Assembly: GCF_018343715.1 (NCBI RefSeq)
Contig: NZ_JAGYPL010000002.1
Coordinates: forward strand, 1-64,000
DNA length: 64,000 bases
DNA from: Bacillus sp. FJAT-49711
GTDB taxonomy: Bacteria > Bacillota > Bacilli > Bacillales > Bacillaceae_C
Direction of reading: 5' to 3'
A program made the position numbers and the translations under genes. Position 1 is the first letter of the stretch. Every line of letters starts with the position of its first letter. Of the stretch, positions 34,383-42,882 are shown in pieces. A model generated the notes under the pieces. It made no database searches and was not told where the DNA came from. It saw only the letters and a program-made list of their open reading frames with translations.

Positions 34383-34430
34383 TAATCCCGGCAAGGAAAT
34401 TTTCCTTAGCCGGGATTTCTATTTTATGAG
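34383..34430 (+). terminator. strong hairpin before rpsF
   Basis: AATCCCGGCAAGGAAA pairs with TTTCCTTAGCCGGGATT with a single bulge (34383-34417) and is followed by a T-rich tail. It probably stops transcription from the DUF378 side before the rpsF promoter. Confidence 0.82.
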
Positions 34431-34447
34431 GAAAGTGGGTCAACACC

Positions 34448-34476
34448 TTGCATAACCGTGTTTCGTATGCTATACT
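34448..34476 (+). promoter_or_regulatory. rpsF operon promoter
   Basis: TTGCAT (34448-34453), a 17-base spacer and TATACT (34471-34476) form a good vegetative promoter 81 bases upstream of rpsF. It leaves room for the S6:S18 leader. Confidence 0.85.
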
Positions 34477-34501
34477 TACACATTGTGAGTAATGAAAATT
34501 G

Positions 34502-34546
34502 CTCCTTGCCCTTTTACACGAAAAGGGCCGCATAGTCCATAAGGAG
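34502..34546 (+). promoter_or_regulatory. S6:S18-binding leader of rpsF
   Basis: The 5' leader folds so that CTCCTT (34502-34507) pairs with AAGGAG (34541-34546), which is the rpsF ribosome site. The inner hairpin GCCCTTTT / AAAAGGGC (34508-34515 / 34521-34528) is followed by an unpaired CCG-containing bulge. Such a hairpin with a conserved CCG bulge is the known S6:S18 autoregulatory motif; when the protein pair binds, the ribosome site stays masked. Confidence 0.8.
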
Positions 34547-34557
34547 GTGACTGAACG

Positions 34558-34845
34558 ATGAGAAAGTACGAAATTATGTACATTATCCGCCCGAACATTG
34601 AAGATGAAGCGAAAACGGCAGTAGTTGAGCGTTTCGATAACATCCTTACTTCACAAGGTGCGGAAATCATCGAATCAAAAGATTGGGGTAAGCGTCGTCT
34701 TGCATACGAGATTGAGGATTTTCGTGACGGTTTCTACCGTTTAATCCAAACTAATGCAAATCCTGAAGCAGTTCAGGAATTCGACCGTCTTGCGAAGATC
34801 AGTGACGATATTATCCGTCATATTGTTGTTAAAGACGAAAGATAA
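34558..34845 (+). CDS. rpsF: 30S ribosomal protein S6
   Basis: S6 (95 residues, [19 protein letters not shown]...) binds with S18 in the small-subunit platform. Its sequence and length are canonical. AAGGAGGTGA precedes the ATG and is part of the regulatory hairpin. First gene of rpsF-ssb-rpsR. Confidence 0.97.
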   Translation: MRKYEIMYIIRPNIEDEAKTAVVERFDNILTSQGAEIIESKDWGKRRLAYEIEDFRDGFYRLIQTNANPEAVQEFDRLAKISDDIIRHIVVKDER

Positions 34846-34852
34846 AATTAAT

Positions 34853-34868
34853 TGTTCCACGTGAAACA
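34853..34868. promoter_or_regulatory. parS site between rpsF and ssb
   Basis: TGTTCCACGTGAAACA, identical to the site inside spo0J, lies in the rpsF-ssb spacer. It is a second ParB nucleation site, 4.6 kb further from oriC. Confidence 0.95.
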
Positions 34869-34904
34869 TTTTATAAAGAAGCAAACGGGAAGAGGTTGAT
34901 TCTG

Positions 34905-35411
34905 ATGATGAACCGAGTTGTATTAGTAGGACGTTTAACAAAAGATCCGGATTTGCGCTACACTCCAAACGGGGTGCCAGTCGCAACTTTTACATTGGCT
35001 GTTAACCGTACTTTTACGAATCAACAGGGGGAGCGGGAAGCCGACTTCATAAACTGTGTGATTTGGAGAAAGCCTGCGGAGAATGTTGCTAATTACTTGA
35101 AAAAAGGAAGTTTAGCTGGTGTCGATGGCCGCATCCAGACTCGCAACTATGATGGACAGGATGGTAAGCGTGTATACGTGACTGAAGTACTAGCAGATAG
35201 TGTTCAATTTCTTGAACCAAGAAGTTCTGCGTCACAAGGTCGTGGTGACTTTGGAGGAAATCAATATGGTGGAGACCAAAATAACCAGTACCGTCCGAAC
35301 GAGCAAAACCAAAATCAGCGAAGCAACCAAAACTTTACCCGAGCTAATGAAGATCCATTCTCGAATGATGGACAACCAATTGACATTTCAGATGATGATC
35401 TTCCATTCTAA
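34905..35411 (+). CDS. ssb: single-stranded DNA-binding protein
   Basis: SSB (168 residues) coats single-stranded DNA. The N-terminal OB fold is canonical ([36 protein letters not shown]), then comes a Gln/Asn/Gly-rich linker and the conserved acidic tip DISDDDLPF, which recruits partner proteins. The ATG at 34905 is nine bases after AGAGG; the next codon is also ATG. Confidence 0.97.
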   Translation: MMNRVVLVGRLTKDPDLRYTPNGVPVATFTLAVNRTFTNQQGEREADFINCVIWRKPAENVANYLKKGSLAGVDGRIQTRNYDGQDGKRVYVTEVLADSVQFLEPRSSASQGRGDFGGNQYGGDQNNQYRPNEQNQNQRSNQNFTRANEDPFSNDGQPIDISDDDLPF

Positions 35412-35669
<258 letters not shown>

Positions 35670-35700
35670 TAATGACGAAAAATATACGATTTAAATAAAT

Positions 35701-35805
35701 AAAGGCTGTCCTGAACTAGGTATTATCATTTTATATAGTATTTTTTAAAAGATACTATATATAATTGTAATATCTTAGTGATTAGGATCAGCCTTTTTAC
35801 TTTAA
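35701..35805 (+). terminator. composite hairpin after rpsR
   Basis: An outer stem AGGCTG-CCT / AGG-CAGCCT (about 35703-35711 and 35787-35797) encloses an inner perfect stem, ATATAGTAT / ATACTATAT, and is followed by T residues. It works as the rpsF operon terminator, but is longer than usual. Confidence 0.75.
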
Positions 35806-35907
35806 TCATACATCGGCAAAGTTGATTGATGGGCCTTTCACCGTTAGAATAGAAAGAGTATACATATTTGCGATGAACCAAGATTTAACACAAAAAGAGG
35901 TGGAAGA

Positions 35908-36846
35908 GTGAAAGAAAGAAAAATGCTAACAGAAGGCGCTTTGTTGTTAGCTTTATATACAATCATGCTGCTAATAGCAATTTTTATTCCATTTTCATCG
36001 ATTGTCCTTCACCTGTTTTTTATTTTGCCATTTCTATTATATAGTGCAAAATATTCCGTGAAATATTCAATCATTTTCGTTATTAGTGCGATGATTATTT
36101 CGTTTATTGTCGGTTCTTTTGTAGCTTTGCCCATTGCTTTCTTATTTGGAACGACGGGATTAATGATGGGATACGGAATTAAAGCGAAAGAAAGTAAACA
36201 AATCATTTACATATCATCAAGTATCGTATTCATAGCCAACATCATATTATTTTTTATCATTGCTGCCCTGTTTTTTAACCTTAACTTTATGGATGAACTA
36301 AAAAAGATGTTTCAAACATCGATAAATCAATATATGGATGCAATGAATACGATGGGGATGACGCCGCCAATTGAATTCCAAGAGCAGTTAAATAATATGG
36401 CTAATTTAATGATATCCATGCTGCCTACATTGTTGATTGGCACTGCTTTTATAAGTGTAATCATCATAATGGTTGTTAACTTTCCTATTTTGAAAAAGTT
36501 AGGAATAGATGTCCCAAAATTTCAGCCGTTTCGCCGTTTGAAATTCCCAAAAAGCATTCTGTGGTTGTATTTATTGGTGCTCGTCCTTTCTATTATTTTT
36601 AAATTTGAATCTGATTCGTATTTGCAAATGGCCGTTGTGAATGCTGGGTTAATATTACAAACTCTTTTAGTCATTCAAGGGCTTTCGTTTATCTTTTTTT
36701 ATTGTCATATGAAAAAGTGGACGATTGCCATACCGATTATAGTCGTTGTATTTACATTTTTAATGCCTATAGTTCTTTCAATTGTACGGGTGTTCGGTAT
36801 AATTGATATAGGATTCGATTTAAGGCAGCGCATCAATAAGAAGTAG
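35908..36846 (+). CDS. yybS: DUF2232 membrane protein YybS
   Basis: The 312-residue product has eight or so hydrophobic helices and matches the YybS/DUF2232 family found just before gdpP in Bacillus. The family is distantly related to the substrate-binding (S) components of ECF transporters; the substrate is unknown. It starts at a GTG after AAGAGGTGG. Confidence 0.9.
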   Translation: MKERKMLTEGALLLALYTIMLLIAIFIPFSSIVLHLFFILPFLLYSAKYSVKYSIIFVISAMIISFIVGSFVALPIAFLFGTTGLMMGYGIKAKESKQIIYISSSIVFIANIILFFIIAALFFNLNFMDELKKMFQTSINQYMDAMNTMGMTPPIEFQEQLNNMANLMISMLPTLLIGTAFISVIIIMVVNFPILKKLGIDVPKFQPFRRLKFPKSILWLYLLVLVLSIIFKFESDSYLQMAVVNAGLILQTLLVIQGLSFIFFYCHMKKWTIAIPIIVVVFTFLMPIVLSIVRVFGIIDIGFDLRQRINKK

Positions 36847-36927
36847 TCTTTTCATTTTAAAGATGAGCAAGGCGCATACACTTTTTTGTAAAATTGTTTA
36901 TATCGATTATATTTTAAATTAGGCTTT

Positions 36928-37055
36928 CATTGTCTAGCTACGGCGCCTAGCCCCTCGAGGTTAACCAACCTAAGGCAATAAAGGCAAAGAACGACATTTT
37001 TGCCCTAGAACATTGCTTATCGGGGCTGTGCAAGGCGCATACGCTTTTCTTGTAA
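36928..37055. repeat. intergenic repeat of the Bacillaceae GCGCCTAGCCCC type
   Basis: The segment begins CATTGTCTAGCTACGGCGCC, continues AGCCCCTCGAGG, and ends GGGGCTGTGCAAGGCGC. The AGCCCC/GGGGCT and GGCGCC/GGCGC arms make a long imperfect hairpin. I recognise this as the dispersed intergenic repeat common in Bacillus and Geobacillus genomes. A partial copy in reverse orientation lies at about 46290-46322, and the motif GCAAGGCGCATAC also occurs at about 36867. Confidence 0.75.
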
Positions 37056-37068
37056 AGGAGCTGAAAGA

Positions 37069-39051
37069 ATGCCTTCATATTTTAAGGGTGGAAAATCACG
37101 ATATCCATTATATGGTATTGTCGCCATTACAGCGATCTTACTAATTTTTATAGCATTTCAACATTTATGGGTAGCGCTGATTGGTTTTTTACTGCTCTGT
37201 GCATTATTTTATGCAGCTGTCCATGGAGAAAAAGAAATTATAAAGGATACAGAGGAGTATATTTCGACCCTTTCCTATCGAGTGAAAAAAGTCGGCGAGG
37301 AAGTTTTGATGGAGATGCCGATAGGTGTAATGCTCATTAATGATGATTTTACAATTGAATGGTCAAACCCATTCATGGCCTCTTGCTTTCAAGAGAATAC
37401 CCTTGTTGGAAAATCTCTTTATGAAGTAGGGGAACAAATCATTCCATTAATAAAGCAAGACATTGAAAGTGAGATCGTTACGATTCAAGACAGGAAGTTT
37501 CGAGTCGATCTTAGGTTGGAAGAGAAGTTACTATACTTCTTCGATGTGACTGACCAGGTTGCGACTTTTAAAAGATATGAATCTGAAAGAAATGTCATTG
37601 CTATTATTTTTCTAGATAATTACGATGATGCCACTCAAGGTATGGATGACCAAACAAAAAGTGGACTCAATAGTACAGTAACATCACTTTTAAATAATTG
37701 GGCCCTTGAACATGGTATTTTTCTAAAAAGAACATCGTCAGACCGATTTGTTATACTATTGAATGAAAAAATATATCATGATCTGGAAAATGATAAATTT
37801 TCAATTTTAGACGTAGTGAGGGAAGAGACAGCAAAGCAAAATGTGCCTCTTACTTTAAGCATCGGTGTTGGAATTGGGGATCTGCCACTGCCTGATTTAG
37901 GTGTCCAAGCCCAATCCAGTCTTGATCTTGCACTTGGGCGAGGTGGCGATCAGGTCGCAATTAAACTGCCAAATGGAAAGTTAAAGTTTTTCGGCGGAAA
38001 AACGAACCCGATGGAAAAGCGTACGAGAGTTCGAGCTAGGGTCATTTCTCATGCATTGAGAGAGTTGATAGTTGAGAGCGATAAAGTTATCGTGATGGGG
38101 CATAGATACCCTGATATGGATGCTATTGGTGCCTCGATAGGAATTCGAAAGGCAGCAGAGCTGAATAATCGGGAGGGGTATATTGTCATTGATGCATCTG
38201 AAATTGATACAGGAGTAAGGCGTCTGATTGAAGAAACAAAGGCATATCCTGATCTCCATTCTCGTTTTATTACACCTGATGAGGCGATGGAACTCGCAAC
38301 AGAGCGTACACTTCTGGTCGTTGTCGACACACATAAGCCGGCACTTGTGATTGAAGAAAGACTGCTGACTAAAACGGAACGAATTGTCGTGATTGATCAC
38401 CATCGCCGCAGTGAAGATTTTATAAAAAAACCACTTTTAGTTTATATGGAGCCATATGCTTCATCGACAGCTGAATTAGTAACGGAACTTCTCGAGTACC
38501 AACCAAAAGGTGAAAAAGTAAATATTATAAACACCATCGAGGCAACAGCCTTATTATCTGGTATTATTGTAGACACAAAAAGCTTTACACTCCGGACGGG
38601 CTCTCGTACGTTTGATGCTGCTTCGTACTTAAGGGCACAAGGCGCAGATACAATATTAGTTCAAAAGTTTTTAAAAGAAACAGTTGATACGTATTTAAAA
38701 CGTGCAAAATTAATAGAGACTGTTGAATTTTACGTAGAAGGAATTGCCATCGCGAGTGGATCAGAAGATGAAGTGTATGATCCTGTAGTTACTGCCCAAG
38801 CAGCGGATACGTTGCTGACAATGGACGGGGTTTCCGCCTCTTTTGTCATTTCCAAACGAGCAGGAGACGTAGTTGGAATCAGTGCTCGCTCTTTAGGAGA
38901 AATCAATGTGCAAATCATAATGGAAGCACTTGGCGGCGGCGGCCACTTATCCAATGCAGCAGTACAGCTATCTGGCGAAAATATTGTGGAAGCTGAGTTA
39001 AAATTAAAACAAGTGATAGATGATTATTTGGAAGGGAGCCAAGAATCATGA
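37069..39051 (+). CDS. gdpP: cyclic-di-AMP phosphodiesterase GdpP
   Basis: GdpP (660 residues) hydrolyses c-di-AMP, the essential second messenger of osmotic and potassium balance. It has two membrane helices (12-50), a PAS domain (about 80-160), a degenerate GGDEF domain (about 173-300) and the DHH/DHHA1 catalytic part. Metal-binding motifs are GHRYPDMD (344-351), Asp420 in VVDTHKP, DHH (443-445) and [10 protein letters not shown]. It overlaps rplI by four bases. Confidence 0.96.
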   Translation: MPSYFKGGKSRYPLYGIVAITAILLIFIAFQHLWVALIGFLLLCALFYAAVHGEKEIIKDTEEYISTLSYRVKKVGEEVLMEMPIGVMLINDDFTIEWSNPFMASCFQENTLVGKSLYEVGEQIIPLIKQDIESEIVTIQDRKFRVDLRLEEKLLYFFDVTDQVATFKRYESERNVIAIIFLDNYDDATQGMDDQTKSGLNSTVTSLLNNWALEHGIFLKRTSSDRFVILLNEKIYHDLENDKFSILDVVREETAKQNVPLTLSIGVGIGDLPLPDLGVQAQSSLDLALGRGGDQVAIKLPNGKLKFFGGKTNPMEKRTRVRARVISHALRELIVESDKVIVMGHRYPDMDAIGASIGIRKAAELNNREGYIVIDASEIDTGVRRLIEETKAYPDLHSRFITPDEAMELATERTLLVVVDTHKPALVIEERLLTKTERIVVIDHHRRSEDFIKKPLLVYMEPYASSTAELVTELLEYQPKGEKVNIINTIEATALLSGIIVDTKSFTLRTGSRTFDAASYLRAQGADTILVQKFLKETVDTYLKRAKLIETVEFYVEGIAIASGSEDEVYDPVVTAQAADTLLTMDGVSASFVISKRAGDVVGISARSLGEINVQIIMEALGGGGHLSNAAVQLSGENIVEAELKLKQVIDDYLEGSQES

Positions 39052-39497
39052 AGGTTATTTTTTTGAAAGACGTTAAAGGTAAAGGGAAAAAAGGGGAGGT
39101 TAAAAATGTAGCGGATGGATACGCACATAACTTTCTTCTTAAACAAGGACTAGCGGTAGAAGCAACATCAGGGAATATGAAAAACTTAGATAATAAAAAG
39201 AAAAAAGAAGAACAACAAGCGAGCGTTGAATTAGCAGAAGCGCAGAAACTCAAAGAAACTCTTGAAAATTTAACGGTTGAATTGAAGGCAAAATCGGGTG
39301 AAGGCGGCCGTCTATTCGGATCGATTACAAGCAAACAAATTGCGGATGAACTTAATAAAACACATAAAATTAAAATTGATAAACGAAAAATTGGTTTAGA
39401 CGATGCGATTCGCACGTTGGGAGTGACAAAGGTTCCCGTAAAACTTCATCATGAGGTCGTTGCAACGATTGACGTTCATGTAAAAGAAGAAAACTAA
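39048..39497 (+). CDS. rplI: 50S ribosomal protein L9
   Basis: L9 (149 residues) has the N-terminal domain [20 protein letters not shown], a long connecting helix and the C-terminal domain. It is translationally coupled to gdpP (ATGA overlap). A hairpin follows. Confidence 0.97.
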   Translation: MKVIFLKDVKGKGKKGEVKNVADGYAHNFLLKQGLAVEATSGNMKNLDNKKKKEEQQASVELAEAQKLKETLENLTVELKAKSGEGGRLFGSITSKQIADELNKTHKIKIDKRKIGLDDAIRTLGVTKVPVKLHHEVVATIDVHVKEEN

Positions 39498-39548
39498 AAT
39501 TACCATACTTTATAATGATGTTTCATGATAGAATAGATTTAGAAAATA

Positions 39549-39585
39549 AATGTGATGCGGTTATCGACCGGTCACATTTTTTATA
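39549..39585 (+). terminator. rplI terminator
   Basis: AATGTGA (39549-39555) pairs with TCACATT (39572-39578) and CGGT with ACCG inside it, followed by TTTT. Confidence 0.82.
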
Positions 39586-39644
39586 TCATATAATGATAAT
39601 GATTACACAGTAAAATCGTGATTGGATTGTGGAAGGTGAGTACT

Positions 39645-41009
39645 ATGAATGCTGATTTTTCGGATCGAACGCCACCGCAAAATATAGAGGCTGAGCAAGC
39701 TGTAATCGGAGCCATATTTTTGGAGCCGTCTTCTTTGGTGCTTGCATCAGAAATTCTTTTACCTGAAGATTTTTATCGCAGTTCACATCAGAAGATTTTT
39801 GATGTTATGCTGAAGTTAAGTGATACGGGAAAAGCCATTGACTTAGTTACCGTATCCGAAGAGCTGGCTGCATCTAAAATGTTGGAGGATGTAGGCGGGA
39901 TTTCATATTTAAGTGAGATTGCTGTTTCTGTGCCAACTGCTGCTAATATTGGCTATTATGCTCGGATTGTAGAAGAAAAGTCGTTGTTGAGACGATTAAT
40001 TCGAACAGCTACGAATATCGTAACAGATGGATATTCCAGAGAAGATGAAGTAGAGGCAGTCTTGGATGAAGCGGAGAAGCATATTATGGAAGTTGCTTCG
40101 CGGAAAAATTCAAGTGCCTTTCAAGATATAAAAGATGTACTCGTTCAAACGTATGACAATATTGAACTTCTTCATAATCGTAAAGGGGACGTTACCGGGA
40201 TTCCTACTGGATTTGCTGAGCTTGATCGAATGACTGCTGGATTTCAGCGCAATGATTTAATCATTGTAGCTGCCCGTCCATCTGTAGGTAAAACCGCTTT
40301 TGCCCTTAATATTGCTCAAAATGTCGGTACGAAAACGGAAGAGAATGTCGCTATTTTTAGTCTTGAGATGGGTGCAGAACAGCTCGTCATGAGGATGCTT
40401 TGTGCTGAAGGAAATATTAATGCACAAAACTTGCGGACAGGTTCCTTAACAGATGAGGATTGGCGTAAGCTGACGATGGCAATGGGGAGTTTATCTAATT
40501 CAGGCATATACATCGACGATACTCCTGGAGTTCGGATAAGCGAGATTCGTTCAAAATGTCGCCGATTGAAGCAAGAACACGGACTTGGAATGATTTTGAT
40601 CGACTATTTGCAGCTCATTCAAGGGAGCGGTCGTTCAAGTGAAAACCGTCAACAGGAAGTATCAGAAATTTCTCGTTCCTTAAAGGCATTGGCACGTGAA
40701 CTGCAAGTTCCCGTTATTGCACTATCTCAGCTTTCCCGTGGCGTGGAACAGCGTCAAGATAAGCGTCCAATGATGTCTGATATAAGGGAATCAGGAAGTA
40801 TTGAGCAGGATGCAGATATTGTTGCCTTTTTATATCGTGATGACTACTATGATCATGAATCGGAAAACAAAAATATCATCGAAATCATTATTGCAAAGCA
40901 ACGTAATGGCCCAGTTGGCACAGTATCACTGGCCTTTGTAAAAGAATATAACAAATTCGTCAACCTCGAGCGCAGATTTGACGACGCAGCCGTTCCTTCG
41001 GGAGCGTAG
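39645..41009 (+). CDS. dnaB: replicative DNA helicase (DnaB type, DnaC of Bacillus)
   Basis: This 454-residue hexameric helicase unwinds DNA at the fork; in Bacillus subtilis the gene is called dnaC. It has the N-terminal collar domain (PPQNIEAEQAVIGAIFLE), Walker A ARPSVGKTAFALNIAQNV, Walker B IDYLQLI and the signature LSQLSRGVEQRQDKRP. The ATG at 39645 follows GGAAGGTGAG. The length equals the Bacillus subtilis protein. Confidence 0.97.
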   Translation: MNADFSDRTPPQNIEAEQAVIGAIFLEPSSLVLASEILLPEDFYRSSHQKIFDVMLKLSDTGKAIDLVTVSEELAASKMLEDVGGISYLSEIAVSVPTAANIGYYARIVEEKSLLRRLIRTATNIVTDGYSREDEVEAVLDEAEKHIMEVASRKNSSAFQDIKDVLVQTYDNIELLHNRKGDVTGIPTGFAELDRMTAGFQRNDLIIVAARPSVGKTAFALNIAQNVGTKTEENVAIFSLEMGAEQLVMRMLCAEGNINAQNLRTGSLTDEDWRKLTMAMGSLSNSGIYIDDTPGVRISEIRSKCRRLKQEHGLGMILIDYLQLIQGSGRSSENRQQEVSEISRSLKALARELQVPVIALSQLSRGVEQRQDKRPMMSDIRESGSIEQDADIVAFLYRDDYYDHESENKNIIEIIIAKQRNGPVGTVSLAFVKEYNKFVNLERRFDDAAVPSGA

Positions 41010-41018
41010 AATAATGTG

Positions 41019-41048
41019 AGCACCTCCTCAGTAGGGGGTGCTTTTTTA
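41019..41048 (+). terminator. helicase gene terminator
   Basis: AGCACCTCCT (41019-41028) pairs with AGGGGGTGCT (41033-41042), one G-U included, followed by six T residues. Confidence 0.9.
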
Positions 41049-41090
41049 ATTCTGAGGTGAAGTAAATAAGAAATTTTGGGAGGATTCTCC

Positions 41091-41423
41091 GTGAAGCTTA
41101 AGCTAAGGACGATAAAAGGTAAAAAGCGAGGAAACCGTCCCAAGTTTCTCAAACTGAAGACAGGAAAAGGTAAAAAGGGAGGAAGCTGTCCTAAGTTTCT
41201 TGAACTGAAGACAGGAAAAGGTAAAATACAGGGAACCAGTCCCAAGTTTCTCGAACTGAAGACAGGAAAAGGTAAAAAGCAGGGGACTAATCCCAAGTTT
41301 CTCGAACTGAAGACAGGAAAAGGTAAAAAGGGAGGAAGCAGTCCTAAGTTTCTTGAACTGAAGACAGGAAAAGGTAAAATACAGGGAACCAGTCCCAAGT
41401 TTCTCGAACTGAGGACTGGATAA
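41091..41423 (+). CDS. hypothetical very basic repeat protein
   Basis: A 110-codon frame starts at a GTG with GGGAGGA seven bases upstream. It encodes about six repeats of a 17-residue unit of the form LKTGKGKKGGSxPKFLE, with no hydrophobic core. The frame ends where a repeat unit carries GGATAA instead of GGAAAA, yet the DNA repeat continues for some 230 bases more. The unit length is 51 bases, a multiple of three, so any tandem array of it stays open on both strands. The good ribosome site is the only argument for translation. It may equally be a non-coding array. Confidence 0.3.
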   Translation: MKLKLRTIKGKKRGNRPKFLKLKTGKGKKGGSCPKFLELKTGKGKIQGTSPKFLELKTGKGKKQGTNPKFLELKTGKGKKGGSSPKFLELKTGKGKIQGTSPKFLELRTG

Positions 41424-41660
41424 GGTAAAAAGCAGAGAATCTGTCTTAAGTTTCTCAAACTGAAGACAGGAAAAGGTAAAATGCAGGGAACCAGTCCCAA
41501 GTTTCTCGAACTGAGGACTGGATAAGGTAAAAAGCAGAGAATCTGTCTTAAGTTTCCCAAACTAAGGACAGGATAAAGTAAAAGGCAAGGAAACTGTCCT
41601 AAGTTATGTCAGCCAAGTACGAGAAAAGGTAAGGAATCTATCCACAAATTAAAGGTAAAA
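41100..41660. repeat. 51-bp tandem repeat array with internal hairpins
   Basis: About ten tandem units of 51 bases run from 41100 to about 41609, with a degenerate tail. Unit starts are at 41151, 41202, 41253, 41304, 41355, 41406, 41457, 41508 and 41559. The shared core is ACTGAAGACAGGAAAAGGTA then CAAGTTTCTC. Each unit junction can fold: CTGTC pairs with GACAG in some junctions and CCAGTCC with GGACTGG in others, around a loop containing TTTCTC. In the right half two unit types alternate, making a 102-base higher-order repeat. There are no unique spacers, so it is not a CRISPR array. Confidence 0.93.
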
Positions 41661-41684
41661 AGGATTCCTAGTTTTTGTATTCTT

Positions 41685-42625
41685 TCAGGTATGCTTGCCT
41701 TTAGCGTTGTCACTTTTTTTAACGTAATAAGCGGCATCTGTGTGTCCTATTAACTTAAAATGCCTAGATAATATCCTCTGTATCGTTTTTTTAGATTTTA
41801 TTCCATTGCACCATTCATAAATATACTTTGTTGTAATCTTTCTATCGGGAAAAAGTAGTATATATTCCTCTATGCTACGTAAAATGGCAGATGTTACATC
41901 TTCTGTATACATACAATCTAAACATTCTAACGTGTTTGTTTTGTCTTCAAGTCTAAAAGAGTGGCAGGAAGCACATGTGATCCCTTTTTGGAGTTCGTTA
42001 TAGCTATAATTGAGTTTTCTAGTATATGGGGATTTATCGATATTAAGGGAAACAAGCTTTTGAGCGAGCTTTTTGCTTCTCACATTAATTCCAGAAGGCG
42101 TATTATTTAGTTTGTTGTAAAAAAACGATCAAGTTGGGTTGGAAAAATAATATGTGGGTTTCGTGTAGCGTGATATAAGTGGAAAGTGGGGTTGATGAAG
42201 ACTAGAAATGCTTGAATAGGAACGGTATATCCAAGATTTTGGAGTAATATTCGTAGTAAAGATTCACTTCGTTTCAATTGGAGTAACGGATTTTGAATTT
42301 CAGATCCGTTGACTCTATACCATTTTTCATCTTCAATGTAATAATCACCTTCATAATTTTTTACTTCAAACAATAGGATGGATTCCTGGGTAATGATCAT
42401 CGAATCTATTTGGAATATACTATTATTGCTTTTTATTTGCAAATCCTTAAGCACAGTCCATTTTTTTGTAAGCTTGTCCACCCAATCATCAAACATTCTC
42501 TCTCCTATAAATCCTTTCTCTAGCCTTGAAAGGGAAGCTTTTTCCTTGTACGCTATATTCTTTCGTTTTTTTAGAACTCTAAGTATTAGTAAATTATCTT
42601 TTTCAAATCGTGAATTGTTTTGCAT
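41685..42625 (-). pseudogene. NERD-domain protein, frameshifted
   Basis: Two adjacent frames together make one protein of about 313 residues. The upstream part (42107-42625) has a nuclease-related NERD domain: GFIGERMFDDW, QIDSMIITQESILLFEVKNY and RSESLLRILL. The downstream part (41685-42083) has a zinc-ribbon-like CASCHSF...CLDC and a helical KKTIQRIL segment, the usual C-terminus of Bacillus NERD proteins. They are split at a run of seven A (42119-42125; T on the coding strand). An eighth base would restore LDRFFYNKLNNTPSGINVRS and join them. It may be a true pseudogene, phase variation or a sequencing error. NERD proteins are thought to be nucleases or to bind nucleic acid. Confidence 0.8.
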
Positions 42626-42693
42626 TTTTCACATCCTTTTAAAATAATGTAAATTAATTTTACAGAATGTTTCCTTTGTTTACAACTGCAAAT

Positions 42694-42722
42694 AAAAAAC
42701 CTGAACAGATATCCCGTTCAGG
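42694..42722 (-). terminator. terminator-like hairpin in the NERD gene leader
   Basis: CCTGAAC (42700-42706) pairs with GTTCAGG (42716-42722), and on the minus strand it is followed by TTTTTT. No minus-strand gene lies immediately upstream, so it sits in the presumed 5' leader of the NERD gene, about 75 bases before its start. It could be an attenuator or a leftover. Confidence 0.6.
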
Positions 42723-42882
42723 CATTGATATTTTCACAGCATCGTGTTATGCTTAATTTTGTTTGTGTACTGACTTATAGATAGGGTGCATAAGTACCCA
42801 ATATAAATTTTATCAATAATAATCAACGTTGTCAAGCATTTTTTATTTTTATATGCAATTTTAAAAGGAGTGTGGGTTGCGG

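Noticed and set aside
40853-41560. Long minus-strand open frame of 235 codons
   Set aside because: It exists only because the 51-base repeat is a multiple of three and continues antisense into the helicase gene. It has no ribosome site.
41100-41660. CRISPR array
   Set aside because: The units are near-identical across the full 51 bases and have no unique spacers, and no cas genes are nearby.
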